Shown here in pieces: positions 36,535 to 49,890 of a stretch of DNA of 64,000 nt. The DNA comes from Gavia stellata (lineage: Eukaryota; Chordata; Aves; Gaviiformes; Gaviidae): NCBI RefSeq assembly GCF_030936135.1, contig NC_082596.1, forward strand, positions 78,577,388-78,641,387. The letters are read 5' to 3'. The notes beneath the pieces were generated by a model, which was not told where the DNA came from, did no database searches, and worked only from the letters and a program-made list of their open reading frames with translations. Position 1 is the stretch's first letter, and each line of letters starts with the position of its first letter. A program made the translations under genes and the position numbers.

Positions 36535-38467
36535 GTATGTATCACAGGATTTTTATGAGAATATCATGGAGGAGGGGGAGAATTCAGTGTGAAGTACCAG
36601 CTGATTAAATTGTTAGTAGAATTGACCAAAACATCCATGAAAGTAAATAGCACCATCTTTATCCTGTTTAAAGGCAGCCTACGTGGTATTGCCCGTTAAC
36701 CATAGCTGCTGATGTGGCAAGGAGTGTTTCAAGACAGAACTCAGAAAAGGGCAGTATTCCTAAGTAAAGAATGGTTGAAAAATACGTTCCCATGGCTTTG
36801 AATTGTTTTATGGTAACTCTATAATAATTATTCTAGAGGTTGTTAACAGCATAAATTTTTTAAGCTTATCAATACCAAAGGACACAAGAAGACTCTAGAC
36901 AGGGCTTTACAAAACCATATAAATGGTTTTGGAGGACAAGCACTAGAAGGGGCCTGTGAGGCTGGAGTCTGAAATATTTTAGATGTACTAAACTCAAGCA
37001 AGCATACAAAAATGCACCCTTTCCTTCCTAGTGCTAGACAAAGGAGGATATTTCTCTTCTTTGTTATTCTGCAGTTATTGACAAACAAGAGCAAAGATGA
37101 CTAGTTGTTTATATTTGGAAGGGGTATCCCTTATATTTCAGCTTCTAATTGCTTCTACTTGTGCATCATGGTATTTTAAAAAAGAAATAGGCAGCTGCAG
37201 TAAGCCATAGAAAGCATGATGAAAGAAATTAATTCAGAGCTGGTCGAGAACCATATGTTCCAAAATGTTTATTTCCTGATAGCAGTACACAGCAGTTTTA
37301 CAATGCAATGTGTAACTTGGAAAGTGTGAAATGAAAGCAGTAAATAAATATTGGAAACCCATAAATCCTGTAACGTGTCAGAAGTATTTGATTTTCAACA
37401 GTTATTCTCCTGTTTTGTCTTTTTCTTGCTGTGCCACTTACTTTTCCTTTCGGCTGCTCCTTTCATGTTTATTTCACAGTGCCACCCACTGGCAAAAAAG
37501 CCTGTCTTCTGACTTGAAATATTCATGTGTTTCGCAGAGCACTCCTTTGCCAGTATGTTTTGTATTCCTTGCTAGAGTTAAAAAATGACAACGCAAATCT
37601 GAAGTATGCTTCCTTCTCAAAGTGTTACAGAACTTGATGGGTTTAAAAAAAAACGTGTAGAGATATCATATTTCTGTACAGAATAAAAATACTCTCCTTG
37701 CCATAGATGACACATGCCACATACTTGCAAACATACATATATCAGCAGTGTCAGTACAGATAAAGAGCTGCTGAGTGTCAGGGCTAAATCCGCAAACTGA
37801 TTAAAGCAGTACTGGCTCCTTTAAAGGGGGGATCATGAAGCAAACTTTCTAGGGGAAAAAAGATACCTACTTGTGATTTTTAAAGTGTTTGCTAAAGGTT
37901 CCAGAGAAGTCAGACTCCTTTGCTTTATGAAATGAGGAATGATTAAATCTACAAAGGGACACATACCCCAAACTGGCACTTTTGATACCTTAATCCAATA
38001 TAGGTACCACTGAGATCTTTGCTTCCCATCTTTACTTCACTTCTTCTCCACTTACCACCACCACCTGACCATGAAAACATCTGATATCCATTGCACAGAA
38101 ACATTTAGCATCTACCTCTGACATAATCCCTGCTGTAAGGATTTAAACCCAGAGTGCCATTTGTAAAAACCTTCCTCAGCCAGCATCTAACCCCAGATTT
38201 GTTGCAAATTGCTAGAGGTCTCAGCTTTCAACCTTCATTTTCTGTGAGTGCCTGAAATGCTAGTTGTGCCTTAGGAGGTACACAGCCTACCTTGACATTG
38301 TCAGGCAAGGGAGGGGAGCACCTAGATTATATTTCAGGCATTCCTCCCTTTCTGTTAGCTAAGGCGCTTGATTTATTAGACAAGCTCAGATATGCTTTTG
38401 TGGCAAGTTTTGCACAGGTACTGCTTTTTTTCATAACAGACTAGAGGCTGACATGTTGTTTTCCATA

Positions 38468-38538
38468 TAGCTCCACGGTTAGAACATTTGTCTGTGTTGT
38501 AGGTGAACTTAATTGGGTTCCTGCTTTTGGCAGAGGCT
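38468..38538 (+). repeat. Possible old tRNA-like SINE remnant
   Basis: 'TAGCTCCACGGTTAGAACAT' followed by TTGTCTGTGTTGTAGGTGA and then TGGGTTCCTGCTTTTGGCAGAGG looks like the common sauropsid repeat head whose undecayed form reads roughly TAGCTCAGTGGTTAGAGCA with a later GGTTCAA-type B box. It is degraded, with no flanking duplication seen. Confidence 0.45.
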
Positions 38539-38719
38539 ACTCAAGCGCCCTCTCCAGGGATCTCTGTCCCTGGAGAATGTTATAAGCCCAGCTATAGGAT
38601 ACTTTGGAATGAGATATTCTCTGTCTGTCCTGCTGAACAATATTTGCTGAATAGTATTTGCCTTTTCATGGAATAATTAAATGTCACTTTGGATACAAGA
38701 GAGAGACAGCTGGTATCAC

Positions 38720-38775
38720 CCTCTGTTAGAGCATTTACCTGGACTGAGAGTACTACTCTTCCAGCTTTGCCCCAA
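38720..38775 (+). repeat. Second copy of the SINE-like head
   Basis: CTGTTAGAGCATTTACCTGGACTGAGAGTACTACTC shares GTTAGARCATTTRYCTG with the copy 250 bases upstream. The B-box region is not clear. Two degraded copies so close together could be one element with an internal duplication or two insertions. Confidence 0.4.
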
Positions 38776-40419
38776 CAAAACATTCACGTGTGACACAAGA
38801 AGGAGACCCGCACTAGCAGGAATGACATAGAGCAGCACATTCCAGAACGCCTGTGTGGCCAAAAAACATTCCCGAGAGATATGGATAGAAGTCTCCTCAA
38901 AGGAGGAGGGATCTGAAGCTGGCTTTCCAGCACCTGAGGTATTACTCAAACCATCAGCAGTGGTGGTTCAGGAAGGAGGTTAAAAAGTCACCTCCTGCCC
39001 ATTGTATTTTGTAGGAAAGTACCACCGCACTGCCCTAATTTCTGGACCACAGCAGAGTGTATGCCACGCACCTCTCATGAGTATTCCCTACTAGCCAGCT
39101 TGGGCTACTCAGCAGATGGCTTTTGTGCTTTGTGCACGTTGGATGTCATGAGGCAGAAAGGCACACCCATGACTTGGGTGTTAATGCAGAGTGTTGCAAG
39201 GCCTAAGTCCCTTTATGCATTTAATCCCAAGCGCTTAGACAAATATTTATCAGGCTCTATCTGCTATCCTTTAAAGTTTGCATATTTCCCCAATTTTCTA
39301 AATTTAACTGCTACAGTCACTTTTTCCAGGGTTTCCAGGTAGGCTTATAGCCCGGTTGCTAACCCATGCTGCCATGTTACATATGATCCATACTAGATGA
39401 GCCAGCTCTGAGATGCCTCCCCGTGCTACAATCACACTTTCATTTTGCTGCATAGATATATATCCCTAGTGATGGTTTCTGTCAAGGAATTAATAGAGGT
39501 CATTTATGATCCATTGACGTGGAGATAATTTTAGAAATCCAAACTACTCACTTGTCCGGGGTTTACTTCTCACTGGGTCTAACTTGTCTTTCCTGCTCAT
39601 TGGTATGTATAGTTACAATTATAGTATATTTGATGCTGGTTGACGATAGTGCTTTTGATTTTGCCTCCTGGTTTCATTCCCTACTAGCAAAGCACAACTC
39701 ACTCCCTTTACAAATGTAACATAGGATACAAACTTACTGCAAGATAAAAAATGCCCAGTCTAATGAGAGACTATACTATGTTGTTCTTCACTTTTACAGC
39801 GTGCATTTCACAGCTAGCAGTTTGTTTCTCTTATTCCATGCTTAATCAAATTATTTGAATACATATATTTATATTGCAGTTATTTAGGACCATTCTATGG
39901 GCAATCCAGTCTTCAGAATAAGGCTTAAAATCCTCCCAGCTCATTTGCATTAGTTTATTCTATATTTAAGAAGCAAAGAATACTGTAAAAATAATATGAT
40001 TTGTTCAGCAACTATTGTAAAGAGGAGAAGCCCTTTTCTCTACAAGTAGAAATTAAAAGAAATTCTTGTATATCTCTTTTCCCAGAAGCTGCTGCTCTCC
40101 CACACTGTATTCCTCATGCTATCTAATAGAGGCAGTAGCAGGTTATTGGGAGACTAATGGTTGAAAATACCAAATTTACTCAGGATGGGAGGGAGCTGTA
40201 AAACTAAAATTAGACTAACTAACATTTGTCATTTTTATAACTAACATCCTCCTGCTGTACATGGTTGATTAAACAGTTGTGAACAGGCCATTGGTTGCTG
40301 TACTCACTATTCAGTGCGGGCCAAATACCATGTTCATTGACTTGACATGTTACAAGATGTACTGTGTGTCCTTGTTTGGTGGATCTTCTTTTTTAATGTT
40401 AAGTTCTGATGTTTTCCAG

Positions 40420-40544
40420 GTATCAACCATGGACCTGTAATAGCTGGAGTAATTGGAGCTCAAAAACCACAATATGATATCTGGGGCAATACAGTAAATG
40501 TGGCCAGCAGGATGGACAGCACTGGTGTCTTAGATAAAATACAG
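40420..40544 (+). CDS. ADCY2: ADCY2 coding exon: C2a active-site residues
   Basis: 125 bases between GTTTTCCAG and GTAAGT, residues 307 (completed) to 348. It contains [21 protein letters not shown], then [15 protein letters not shown]. Counted from the stop, Asp of QYDIW is rat AC2 1018 (adenine recognition), Asn of TVNVA is 1025 and Arg of ASRMD is 1029. The last two stabilise the transition state for ATP to cyclic AMP plus pyrophosphate. All are present, so this C2 half should be catalytically competent with its C1 partner. Confidence 0.99.
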
Positions 40545-41856
40545 GTAAGTCTTGGTTTTGTGCTAGTATTTATCTTAATCCTTTGAGTTTGGTGCTTAAA
40601 AAACATCATATATTTGTACACTAAGGAGGTCTGTGTTTTGGAGCTAAGGATGCGTACAGAAAAAAATTACCTACCAGGTGTATCTGTACATTTCAAAAGA
40701 ATTAGACCTTGGGCAGGAAAGTAAAGAATTAAAAGAAAATTATAGGGAAAATGGGAGAAGAATCAAAACTTTGTCTTGACCCTACAGAGGAATACAGTGG
40801 AGGAAGTCATGGGTTGCCTGGAAATGCATCCCTAGTTGAAGAGAGGATTTGAGGGAAATCACATTTCTATTCTGTGAATTTCTAAACTTGTAAAATACTA
40901 GCTACCTTATCTCCGAAGGGCATTCCTGATGTTAATTGTTTTTAAATAAGGGAAATTACCATAACTGCTGTATATCAAGTTAAATCCATAAAGCAATCAT
41001 GAAACTTCCTTTTTAATGAACCATGCTGATGAATAATATCTGTATAGATTATAGATAGACCTGTACAGAAAAGACCTTCAATTTACTAACTTTCCAGTGA
41101 TTCCATAGTCAGGGATCACATTTTCAGTATCTGCCTAGTATTCTGCCTAGCACTTTGGGATCCCAGCATGTGACTGAGAGAACTCCAAATCTATGATTGA
41201 GACTATTCAGAACTAAATAATGAAAAAGTAGAGTTACCAGATGTTGGTCAAAACTGGAAACAGAAGGGATGTCAAAGCAATGACATCTACAAACAGTTGC
41301 TTGCTTCACAAAGAAACACAGACAGGCTGAGACAACTGGTGCTCTTGAACAACCCCTGTCCTAGCGGGCTTTCACCTAAAATGGCAGAACTGCCTAAAGT
41401 TTGGTTCACTGCCAGTTATGAGAGAAACTGCCAACAGCAGCTCTGACAGATGATGCTAACGTCTTACTATCACTTCATTCACACAGCCTTAGTATTTGCA
41501 AAAAGATGGGGAAGCTTGGGTCTACTGAAATGAAAAACAGCTCCTGAAGTTGAGAAAAATGCTATATATGTTGTCCCTAGTGCCAGTTGTGTATCTACAA
41601 GCCCTCTGTTTGCAATCCTAAGTATGGAAATGGTTATACCCAATTTGGTACTTCATATAAGTGATTAGAATGGGCATCCAGAAACAGTCTATTTGAAAGC
41701 TCAGGAGCTCAAGCCTCACTTGAGACCCTTAAAGGCCTTATAAGCATTATAGCAAAACCCTTATAATTGCTCAGAACATATGTTCTCTTCATCCTCTGGA
41801 AGAAGGTTCTTCTTTGCTCCGTTATCAATACTGGTTGTATTACTGTATTGTTGCAG
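40545..41856 (+). other. ADCY2: ADCY2 intron
   Basis: 1.3 kb of AT-rich sequence with nothing recognisable. Confidence 0.85.
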
Positions 41857-42009
41857 GTTACAGAGGAGACGAACAATGTCCTGCAAACACTGGGGTACAT
41901 GAGCACTTGCAGAGGAATAATAAATGTAAAAGGAAAAGGAGAACTGAAGACATACTTTGTACATACTGAAATGACAAGATCCCTTTCACAAGGGAACGTG
42001 GCATCTTGA
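41857..42009 (+). CDS. ADCY2: ADCY2 terminal coding exon
   Basis: Starts after GTATTGTTGCAG with GTT and ends at TGA 42007-42009: 50 residues plus stop, residues 349-398. It holds VTEETNNVLQTLGYMSTCRG, IINVKGKGELKTYFV and the tail SLSQGNVAS, which is the recognisable ADCY2 C-terminus. The lysine of NVKGKG is rat AC2 1065, which contacts the ATP phosphates. That four or more separate active-site residues land on their published numbers by counting from this stop shows there are no gaps in C2 relative to the rat protein. Confidence 0.99.
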   Translation, partial: VTEETNNVLQTLGYMSTCRGIINVKGKGELKTYFVHTEMTRSLSQGNVAS

Positions 42010-44740
42010 AGAATGCTTGTATGTGTCATCAATACCATATTTTCAGGAAAGTATCACGCACTTTTTAACTACATTTTGGCCCTTAACATGCGTGCTATTT
42101 TCTGGTATGTGGCACTTATTTTAATATGGCTGCAGAATAGTCCCATGAGCCATCATTTTGCACCTTGATATTCCTATGTTCAAGGACAGTTGCGAAGTAT
42201 GCTATAGGACTGGAAGATTGTACTGCAACTTGCACTGTTATTCAAAGACAAGAAAAGAAGGAATAGGAATTAAAAGGAGGTAACTCATCCTGAAAGGACT
42301 AAAAAGAGATGTTAGTGACAAATGCGGGGAAAAAAGGCAATAAATCTAGGGGTGCATACTATTTTCTGATGCATGGTGTTTTCTGGAAAATACAGTCGCT
42401 CCCCAATAGCATCTACTAATCTGGTATTAAAGTATACAGTATTTGTAAATAAGTTTACTCTGTCCACACATGATTTGGATGTGATCACCAGTTGCATCTC
42501 ATAGCCAGAGACACGTTGGGTGGCTTGCTGGCATTCTTTCTGAAGAGAGAGCTAACAATGCTGGAATAGTTTTGTACAAATGTGTCAAATGTTTTGAAGC
42601 TATTGTCTTTTGTAAGGTTAATTCATTAAAAGTTTATATGTACTTTGTCTTACTGTTGCTGTCTCTTAGTTTTGCTTCCTTCCATGGCTTCTGTCGCTCA
42701 AAACCTGCGCATCCTCTGCTTCTGCCACTGCTGTTTTTTATTGAGCAGTTAGAAGTTGAGGCAGGCTGTGGCCAGCTATCTCAATAGCCTTGGTCACGAA
42801 TATCTGCTAGACTTGCTATTGTCTTTCAGAAACTGAATCACCTCTATTGTCTTCAGTCTTGGGTGGCATCCTAGGCACTTTGCAGTCATTTACTCCCTAG
42901 GTGATACCGAAGAGTTACCTCAAATCCATAAACACAACAGAGTGGGGGATACTGGAGACAGTAGCAGTGTTGCTACTTTGCAACTGGCCTGCAATGCTTA
43001 AACAATAACTAGGAGAAGCTGTACAAGAGAAGAAATGTTTGTTTGTTTTGCACTTCGACAACTTCTTTTGCCCTTGCATGCCTTCTGCTTAACTTTTACA
43101 ATGCCAGATTTCACAGGATATTTAAAATAATCTATCAGGACATGAGTATGAGCAGAAGATACAAAAAATGCTATTCTGTGGATATTTGAAATCAGTTTAA
43201 ATACTTTTGAATTAAAAAGTATCACACTTTCAGAGTTTCATAGATGAGCCAGGTGAAAGACTGAAAAAGTAGGTAATTGCACTATGCTTCAAAGGAGCAT
43301 AGATAGTAAAGATTAATTTTTGCTTTGCTATTATCAGTACTTGAAAATAACATATTCTTTTAGTCATAACAGCCTAACAAGACCAAAATTAATAAAATCC
43401 TCCTATTTAAAAAATAGCATATAATTACAAGATTTTTTTCTGACTGATATCGTATGAATATAGAAGTCAACTTATTGTGCTGTTAGCTCTGGCTTGTTAT
43501 TGAAATGTAAAAAGTATTCTGATTTCTCATTCCTGAAACATATATTTACATTTGTATTGCACTGGTGTCCTTTCAGAAGGAGTTCTCAAAATTGCGGGTC
43601 ACAAATAAATGGCATCAGGCATCAGTCAGTGATCGCTGAGTGTGGCATGGTTTACTCACAGCAGCCATCTGCCCACTAGCAAATTGGAATGGCAGTAGAT
43701 TTCAAATGCCTACATTTGCAGTAAAATAGACAATCTGAATTTTGATCCCTTTCAGTTAGCCTAAAAGCAAAATGCAAGTTATTTCAGTTATGTCCAACAT
43801 AACACACTTGATGTCTTACCCAGATCTGGAGACTTTTGATCAGTAACTCTTAAGACAGGTGGTCAGCCTAATACAATCTCATTAAAAATGTTTTGTTGCC
43901 TTTATGATTTCTTCTTTTTAATTAGTAAGTTAAGATGAATATTTCCCAGTGGAATGAAAGACTTTCCAAATAGCTCACATAGCAGCAGAAACAATGTCGC
44001 AGTCATTGCCTAAAACAATCTATCACTTAGCTCTGCTTAAGACTTCTCCTAAAGCCCTCCTCTCCACTTACTATAAACTTATCCTAGGAACAATTTAAAA
44101 AAATATAAAATATCTTAGTCTTTGAATGTACTCTGGGCCCTTAAAATCATTCTGATACTATCACAGGTCAAAGCAATCATTTCTTACTGTGGATGAAAAC
44201 CCTTTATGTAAAGTTGATTATATTGTACTGTTGTATCTATGTGCAGCTTTGAGGTATAACCTGTACATTCAGGATTTTGCTTTTCATTTGTATTCTTGCA
44301 CACTTTGGGCATCAGCAGCAAACCTTGTACCTAACTCAACAGTGTTGTTTCTATAATTTTTATAAAAGTTAAACAATATTATATTTCTGTAAGCCATGAA
44401 ACGTGAAGACATTTAAATGGCCGTGAGGTGACTGGTCCAATGAAATATAAAGAAAAATATATATGTGCCCTCCAAGAGCATGTTGAAAATGCCCTTGTTC
44501 AGACCACTCATGTTTCACTGGTGTTCTCTCACTTTGTAGTTGCATTCAGATTCTTGCAGCCAAATCCTGCGAAAGAACAAGGAAGCGGGCAAAAGATGAT
44601 TATACATACAGTATGATGCCTAGACAAAGAAAGGTGCATACCATCCTCTCTCCAGCCTTCAGTTACTGACTATTATGATTATTATCTTTCTAGTGCTGAG
44701 AAGCTATTTGTATCCAATAAATACCTTTTGTCTTCCAATG
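42010..44740 (+). other. ADCY2: ADCY2 3' untranslated region (probable extent)
   Basis: About 2.7 kb of AT-rich sequence after the stop with no repeat insertion, ending just after the AATAAA at 44716-44721. Mammalian ADCY2 mRNA also has a long 3' UTR. AATAAA also occurs at 42339-42344 and near 43391, so shorter forms are possible. The extent is inferred from these signals, not from transcripts. Confidence 0.55.
44716..44721 (+). terminator. ADCY2: Candidate distal poly(A) signal of ADCY2
   Basis: AATAAA followed by a T-rich, TTTTGTCTT-type downstream element within 20 bases. It is chosen over nearer AATAAA sites because the region before it is repeat-free and resembles a long 3' UTR. Confidence 0.45.
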
Positions 44741-47700
44741 CATTTTACATCTACTGTTTATACAGTTTTATTTTTCCCCTGTCTGGATTTACCCAGAGTT
44801 CTTTTATCTTATTTCTTCCTTTCCCACAGCAATTTCATCTGCCTCAATAACTAGATATAACTAACACTGCTCACATATCAGTGTGTAACTTGAAAAGCTT
44901 TATGATAACCATACAAACCAGTATTCAAGATGCCATATATTCTGCATCACAGTAAGGCTCAAGTTCTACAACTTCCATGTTGGTGCCGTAGTTCATAGGT
45001 CACTAGCGACCCACAAAGAATGTGACTTTTGAAATGACAATGCAAATGTATTTCACACCGTGAGGCAGCAACCAAAAGATCAATATAAGAGTGATTCACT
45101 GTGGTCTGGGGAAATGAAATCCAAATGGGAACACCTGGGGAGCCTCCTGGATTTCTTTTTCAAACTCAGTGCTTTGCTCCAATTTATGAAGGGCTACCAA
45201 GGGACAGGAAGAAAGATTAGAAATACAGATACTTTTGTTAACTACAAAAATAGTTGAGATTACCTGTAAATTAATGCTATTTAGCTGCTGTTTCTAAAGA
45301 GAAACATTAGCATCACATTTATGCTGTGTGAAAAGCATTTTTCATTCTCTTTATATTCCTTTATGATTCCTCTATTTTGTAAAATATCTACAGACCTTCC
45401 CTTTTTCCACTGAGGCACAGGTAGGAGTTCCACCTGCTCGTTTCTAAAGTGGCAGTTGTGCATATCTGAAGGTAGAGCTGTTGAAAGTCTGTCCTGTTTT
45501 GTTTTCAGAACCTCATATCAGGACAAATAAATTAGCTATGTTGTCAGGACACTTTATATAGCAGCAGATTTACTGTTAAAAGCAATTATTACCTTGTCCT
45601 TTGAGATGTCGTTTTCCTTTTGGTTGTACTTCTGTATGAAGATACTTTAATTTTTCATTTTCAGATAGCAGATTCTCCTTCACCTGACCTAGATACTACC
45701 CTTCAACACTTTTTACAAGTGGACCCCAAACAATTTTAAGACTAGGGCTTGTTAGTTTTATTTTTCCTTTCTTGTCTAAAATAGTGGAGTGACTCTGGGG
45801 AGGATACAAATGTAGAATGAGATATATGTGCCTTAAATAAAACATGTAATTAAAAGAGTATTTTTGTTCCTTGAAGTACTTCAAATTTGTGTGGATTTGT
45901 CAAAAGTGGTGTATAAATCAATTGTAGCTGGTTCACCCTAAAGTTTGCTATGTATTCATTTTAAACATTTTCAAATTTAGGGGCAGGAATTATTCAGGTC
46001 AATTTAGCTTTTAATATGTCAGAATGCAAGATAAGGATTTTTTAATCCCATTTGCAACTATGAAGATATGAACCACTTTATGTTGTAGAACACCACTGTT
46101 CAAAACAAAGATTCTGCCAAGAATTGTTTGAAATTTTTTGATGGAGTATTTTTCAAATATATTTGCACCCACTGAAATGCTCTGAATGAAAATCTCAATT
46201 TTGACGGGAAAAAATGCACGAGGTATTTTGAAAGAATGACATTCCTGGACTAGAAATTTTCATGTTTGCATTCCAAAACAGTGTTACAAATAGCAATTGT
46301 TATGAAAGTAATGTCCACCTCATGTATAAAATTGTGTATTACTCTACTTACCAAGAGGGTTATTGAACAGAATATTCATCTGACTCAGTGAATTGGAATA
46401 TCCATTCAGCAGATATCAGTCAGCATACAAATAATAATTGATATTATATCAGTTAACCAGTTATCATATTTTTAAAAAATTATTAAAATATAAGGAATTA
46501 CAATTATTTGAAAAGCCTAATTCTCCAGTCAAGCAGTTGAAATTGTAGTCACAGGCCAATCAGGAAATGTTTGCAATCTGCAGACCAAAGCTCAATTATA
46601 GTAATTGTGTAGAGAATTACTTGAAACAACAGATATATTCAGGGAAAATTTTAAAATTTCCTGAGTAGCTCATGAACAATAAAACCCAAACCCTGAAGAT
46701 TGCAAACAGTGTGCTGACTTCTGCAGGTGACGTACAGTTGTCTCCGTCTCCTTCAAAAAACCTCTGAAGAGCCTCCCTGTTTGAGACGGGGAGCCCCACT
46801 AATTCAGGGTTTGGAAGAAACAAGCACTTGTGTGAAACAACTGGCTTGGACCAAAGCTATGGCAGTGGAAAGGGGACAGAGTTTTTGAGCCGTTTTTGTT
46901 TCATCCTCTTTTTCAAGAGCCATCGAATGCAGCGTTTGTTGGCAAAGGCTGTCTCTCCTTCGAGGATCAGCTGAGGGTCAGGAACATACAGCAATCTGAT
47001 ACTTGTTGAGGACAAACAGCAAGGACAGGAGATAAACTGCTAAGCTTTAATTTGAGGCTAGCCATCTCAGCTCTAAGTGACACGAGTTTGAAAAAGGTAC
47101 GTCAGCTTGTAGTATGAAAACAGCTACTGTGTTTTTTCTGCGTATCAATGACCTGTCCAATTATATGTCGTCTATCCTCTTGTATCTGCCCCATCTCCAT
47201 CCCCCTGTTGTTGTCGTTTCCATCCTGTTCCCCCCCGCCCCACCTCATTACCATTTGCTTCACAAATTCCTTTTAGGAATTTTGTGGAAAAGTTATTCCA
47301 TAAGCCAGTCTGACATTTCAGAACAGGAACCCTGCCCTTGAGACACCTTTATGACTATAAAAGTACATACCAACATATTTGAAATTCAGGAACCTTAGCA
47401 GTGGAACCTGAGGGGGATATTGCTAATCCCTAAAAAGGCAAGCAATTGAACTTCTCCTCCTTAAGACACTGAATTCAAAGCAAGTTTTAACACTTTGGTC
47501 TCTGATCTCATCTGTATTTGAATGCTAACTTTTGACCATATAGATTAAAATTGCTCCATCGCCCTCTCACGATTGTTTACATGTTCATATTTAAATTACT
47601 AAGGAAACATATTGGCCTCCAGTGCTACTCTATAGCAGGAACATACACTTAACAGTAGCATAGTAGCAGCGTACCATCTAAGTCTGGTCGTAACTGGAAC

Positions 47701-49189
47701 AAAAACCCCTGGGCATTCATATCCTGCTTCTGGGGAGTCTGCAAAAGGTGGCTATGAAGAAAAAGCCTTTGTAAGATTTAAATAATTCTAAAGTGATCTA
47801 TACCTTCATTGGGAAGGAAAAATGAACTGAAAAACATCATTTTAAGTTATTTCAAATGGGTGATTTAGGACAAATCTGTAACAAGCATCCAGCAGTATTT
47901 TTGACAATCCGAACTGCATCCAGATAGTGCAATTCAATTAATGCCATTTTAAATGTTAATCAAAATGAGCTACATGTGAGCAGTAGAAGGAAAACTGGAG
48001 AGAAACATTTCAGATCTGACATTCAGACATTTCAGAGCTCTTGCCTAGTTTAGTTGAGATTTCTGGCAAACAGTTTCTTGTGGCTCAATTTATAGCTGCA
48101 GCTTCATTTGAGCTGCTTCATATAAACGGGCTTGCTATCTCTTGGTGCTCAGACTAAACAACCAAAAGGCACTTGCACAGTGGTAAACGTGTCTCTGTGT
48201 AGGAAGCTGATGTAAGGCAGCTGTTGGATTTTCAATTCCACTGCTCACTTACGCTGCGCTAATTTGGCCTATGCTGCAGAAGAGGACCCTAATTGGTAGA
48301 GGGATGTTATTAGGTAAGCAGATGGCAATTGTCACGAATGATTAAAAAAAACACCCACCCAAGACTGTAGAGTATAAATACCTCCACACTGCACTTGAAA
48401 AAAGCAAGAGGCTTCATTATTCAGTGTGTTAGTGATGGGAGAGTAGCAGCCATATAGTAGGGATGGGACTTTTACATCAGTAGACCTGAATTACTGCATG
48501 GGTCTTTGATGCCCAAAAGAACGGGTTGCGAAGATCTCTGGTACCCTGAATGTTGAGGGGGTTTTTTTAACTGTATCTTGGATGTTCAGTAAAAATAAGA
48601 TGACTGGAAGAGTGCTGTTGTGAAAGTGCTTGCGAAAAGATACTAGTAGCAATAATAATAGTAAGGATGTACCTATGACACATTAGTTCTGCAACTGTGG
48701 TTGCAGAAAAGAAAGGTAGAACAAACCAAGCTTGTCACAGATCCCCAAGTGGCACGGTAAGTGTAGTTAATGTGTATGTATTCAAGCAGGATAACCATGA
48801 GGTGAATATCAAAACTAGGAGCCAGGTGCTACCAGGGTAGAGCAGTTTTAGAGTCAATCTGTTGTTAGAGATCTGCGCCTGGGAGACGCTTACTTTCAGT
48901 GCCCCCAGCATGAGTGTTTGTCTGTGAGAATGATTTCCAATTGCATTGCCTGAAATGGCTGAACATCCTGTGAAAACCTGTGCCCGAGCGGGTGAGGAGG
49001 CACGGGCCGAAGAGAGCCCAAGCTCCTCGAGGCTCAGTATCCTCGTTCTGGGGGAAACTCCACAGTTTGGTGTGGTTTTATTCAACTTCTCCATTTAAAA
49101 GTGCAAATAGCCACGGGAAAAAGTCAGTCCCTTTTGGCCAGGCTTTGCTCTAACCTTCTTCCCCAGCTTCCGAGGCCAGTAAGAGATGA
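44741..49189. other. Intergenic region between ADCY2 and CFAP90
   Basis: 4.4 kb of AT-rich DNA with no transposon I recognise. Short frames have no recognisable content. A pyrimidine-rich patch lies near 47180-47245. A TATA-like box at 48373 is described in the findings. Confidence 0.7.
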
Positions 49190-49890
49190 GGGGGCCAGCC
49201 GTGAGGGAGGGCGGCGCTGGAGCCCCAGGCCGGGCCGCAGGTCAGGCTGCCCGCTGACATGGCCCTGAGGCCGCTGCTCGAAACCGGGCCCAAAACCTCA
49301 CGTCTGGGTGTCCGCGAATCCACACTTCCAGCTTTAACACCACCCTGTGGAAACGCCCAGAGCCCCCCCGGGCCCCCTCTGGCCGCGACCGCCAGGGCCC
49401 AGCCGCGCCCGGGGGGCCACTTCCTGTCAGGCTGCCTCAGAGTCCGGGTCACGCCCGGGAGGGGCTTGGCCCGGTGCTCCCCGCGTCGGCTGTCCGTTTC
49501 GCGGCGCTGTGGGACCCCCTGCCCGCCTCGGCCCTGCCGCCCGGGCCCTCCCTTCGCCGCGGGCCGCCAGGCGACCTGCGGGCGGCGGCAGAGCGTTGCC
49601 GGGTAACGGCGGCCGCCTGGCAGCATGGCCTCCCCCGCCCCGGCGGCGCCCCCGGGGGCCCCGGGCGCAGGAGGGTCGGGAGGGGCAGAGGAGGACCTCG
49701 GTGGTGCGGCGGGAAGGAGGCGGCGGCCTCCTCTCTCTGCCGTCTCCGCCTTCAGCTGCATCCCGGCCAGACGGGAAGGGCCTCCGGAGCTCAGCTATTT
49801 CCACCGGGAGGCCAAGGTGAGGGGGGGAAGGGAGCGAGCCGGGGAGGCCGAGGGAGAGCCAGGGGAGAGCTGGGGAGCCTCGTAGGGCCC
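49190..49890 (+). promoter_or_regulatory. CFAP90: CpG island spanning the CFAP90 promoter and first exon
   Basis: An abrupt switch from AT-rich DNA to very GC-rich, CpG-dense sequence, with many GGGCGG/CCCGCC-type boxes, ending soon after the exon 1 donor. It is the only CpG island in the window. Several long frames in both directions here come from the base composition. Divergent transcription from the island is possible but no second gene is recognisable on the - strand. Confidence 0.85.
49625..49816 (+). CDS. CFAP90: CFAP90 (C5orf49) first coding exon
   Basis: 64 codons from ATG at 49625 to AAG before GTGAGG. The start is supported by A at -3 and G at +4, and by an in-frame TAA at 49604-49606, 21 bases upstream. 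The first 30 residues are Ala/Gly/Pro-rich and unlikely to be conserved. The second half, RRPPLSAVSAFSCIPARR followed by ELSYFHREAK, matches the N-terminal region of human C5orf49 (SAFSYIPxR and a SYYYR-type motif). CFAP90 is a small microtubule inner protein of the doublet microtubules in motile cilia. Phase 0 at the donor fits the next exon. Confidence 0.88.

Larger units (their letters stand above)
36535..40419 (+). other. ADCY2: ADCY2 intron
   Basis: 3.9 kb, AT-rich. Two SINE-like remnants lie near 38.5 and 38.7 kb. Frames at 37331-37588, 39061-39342 and 39519-39719 have no recognisable content. Confidence 0.8.
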
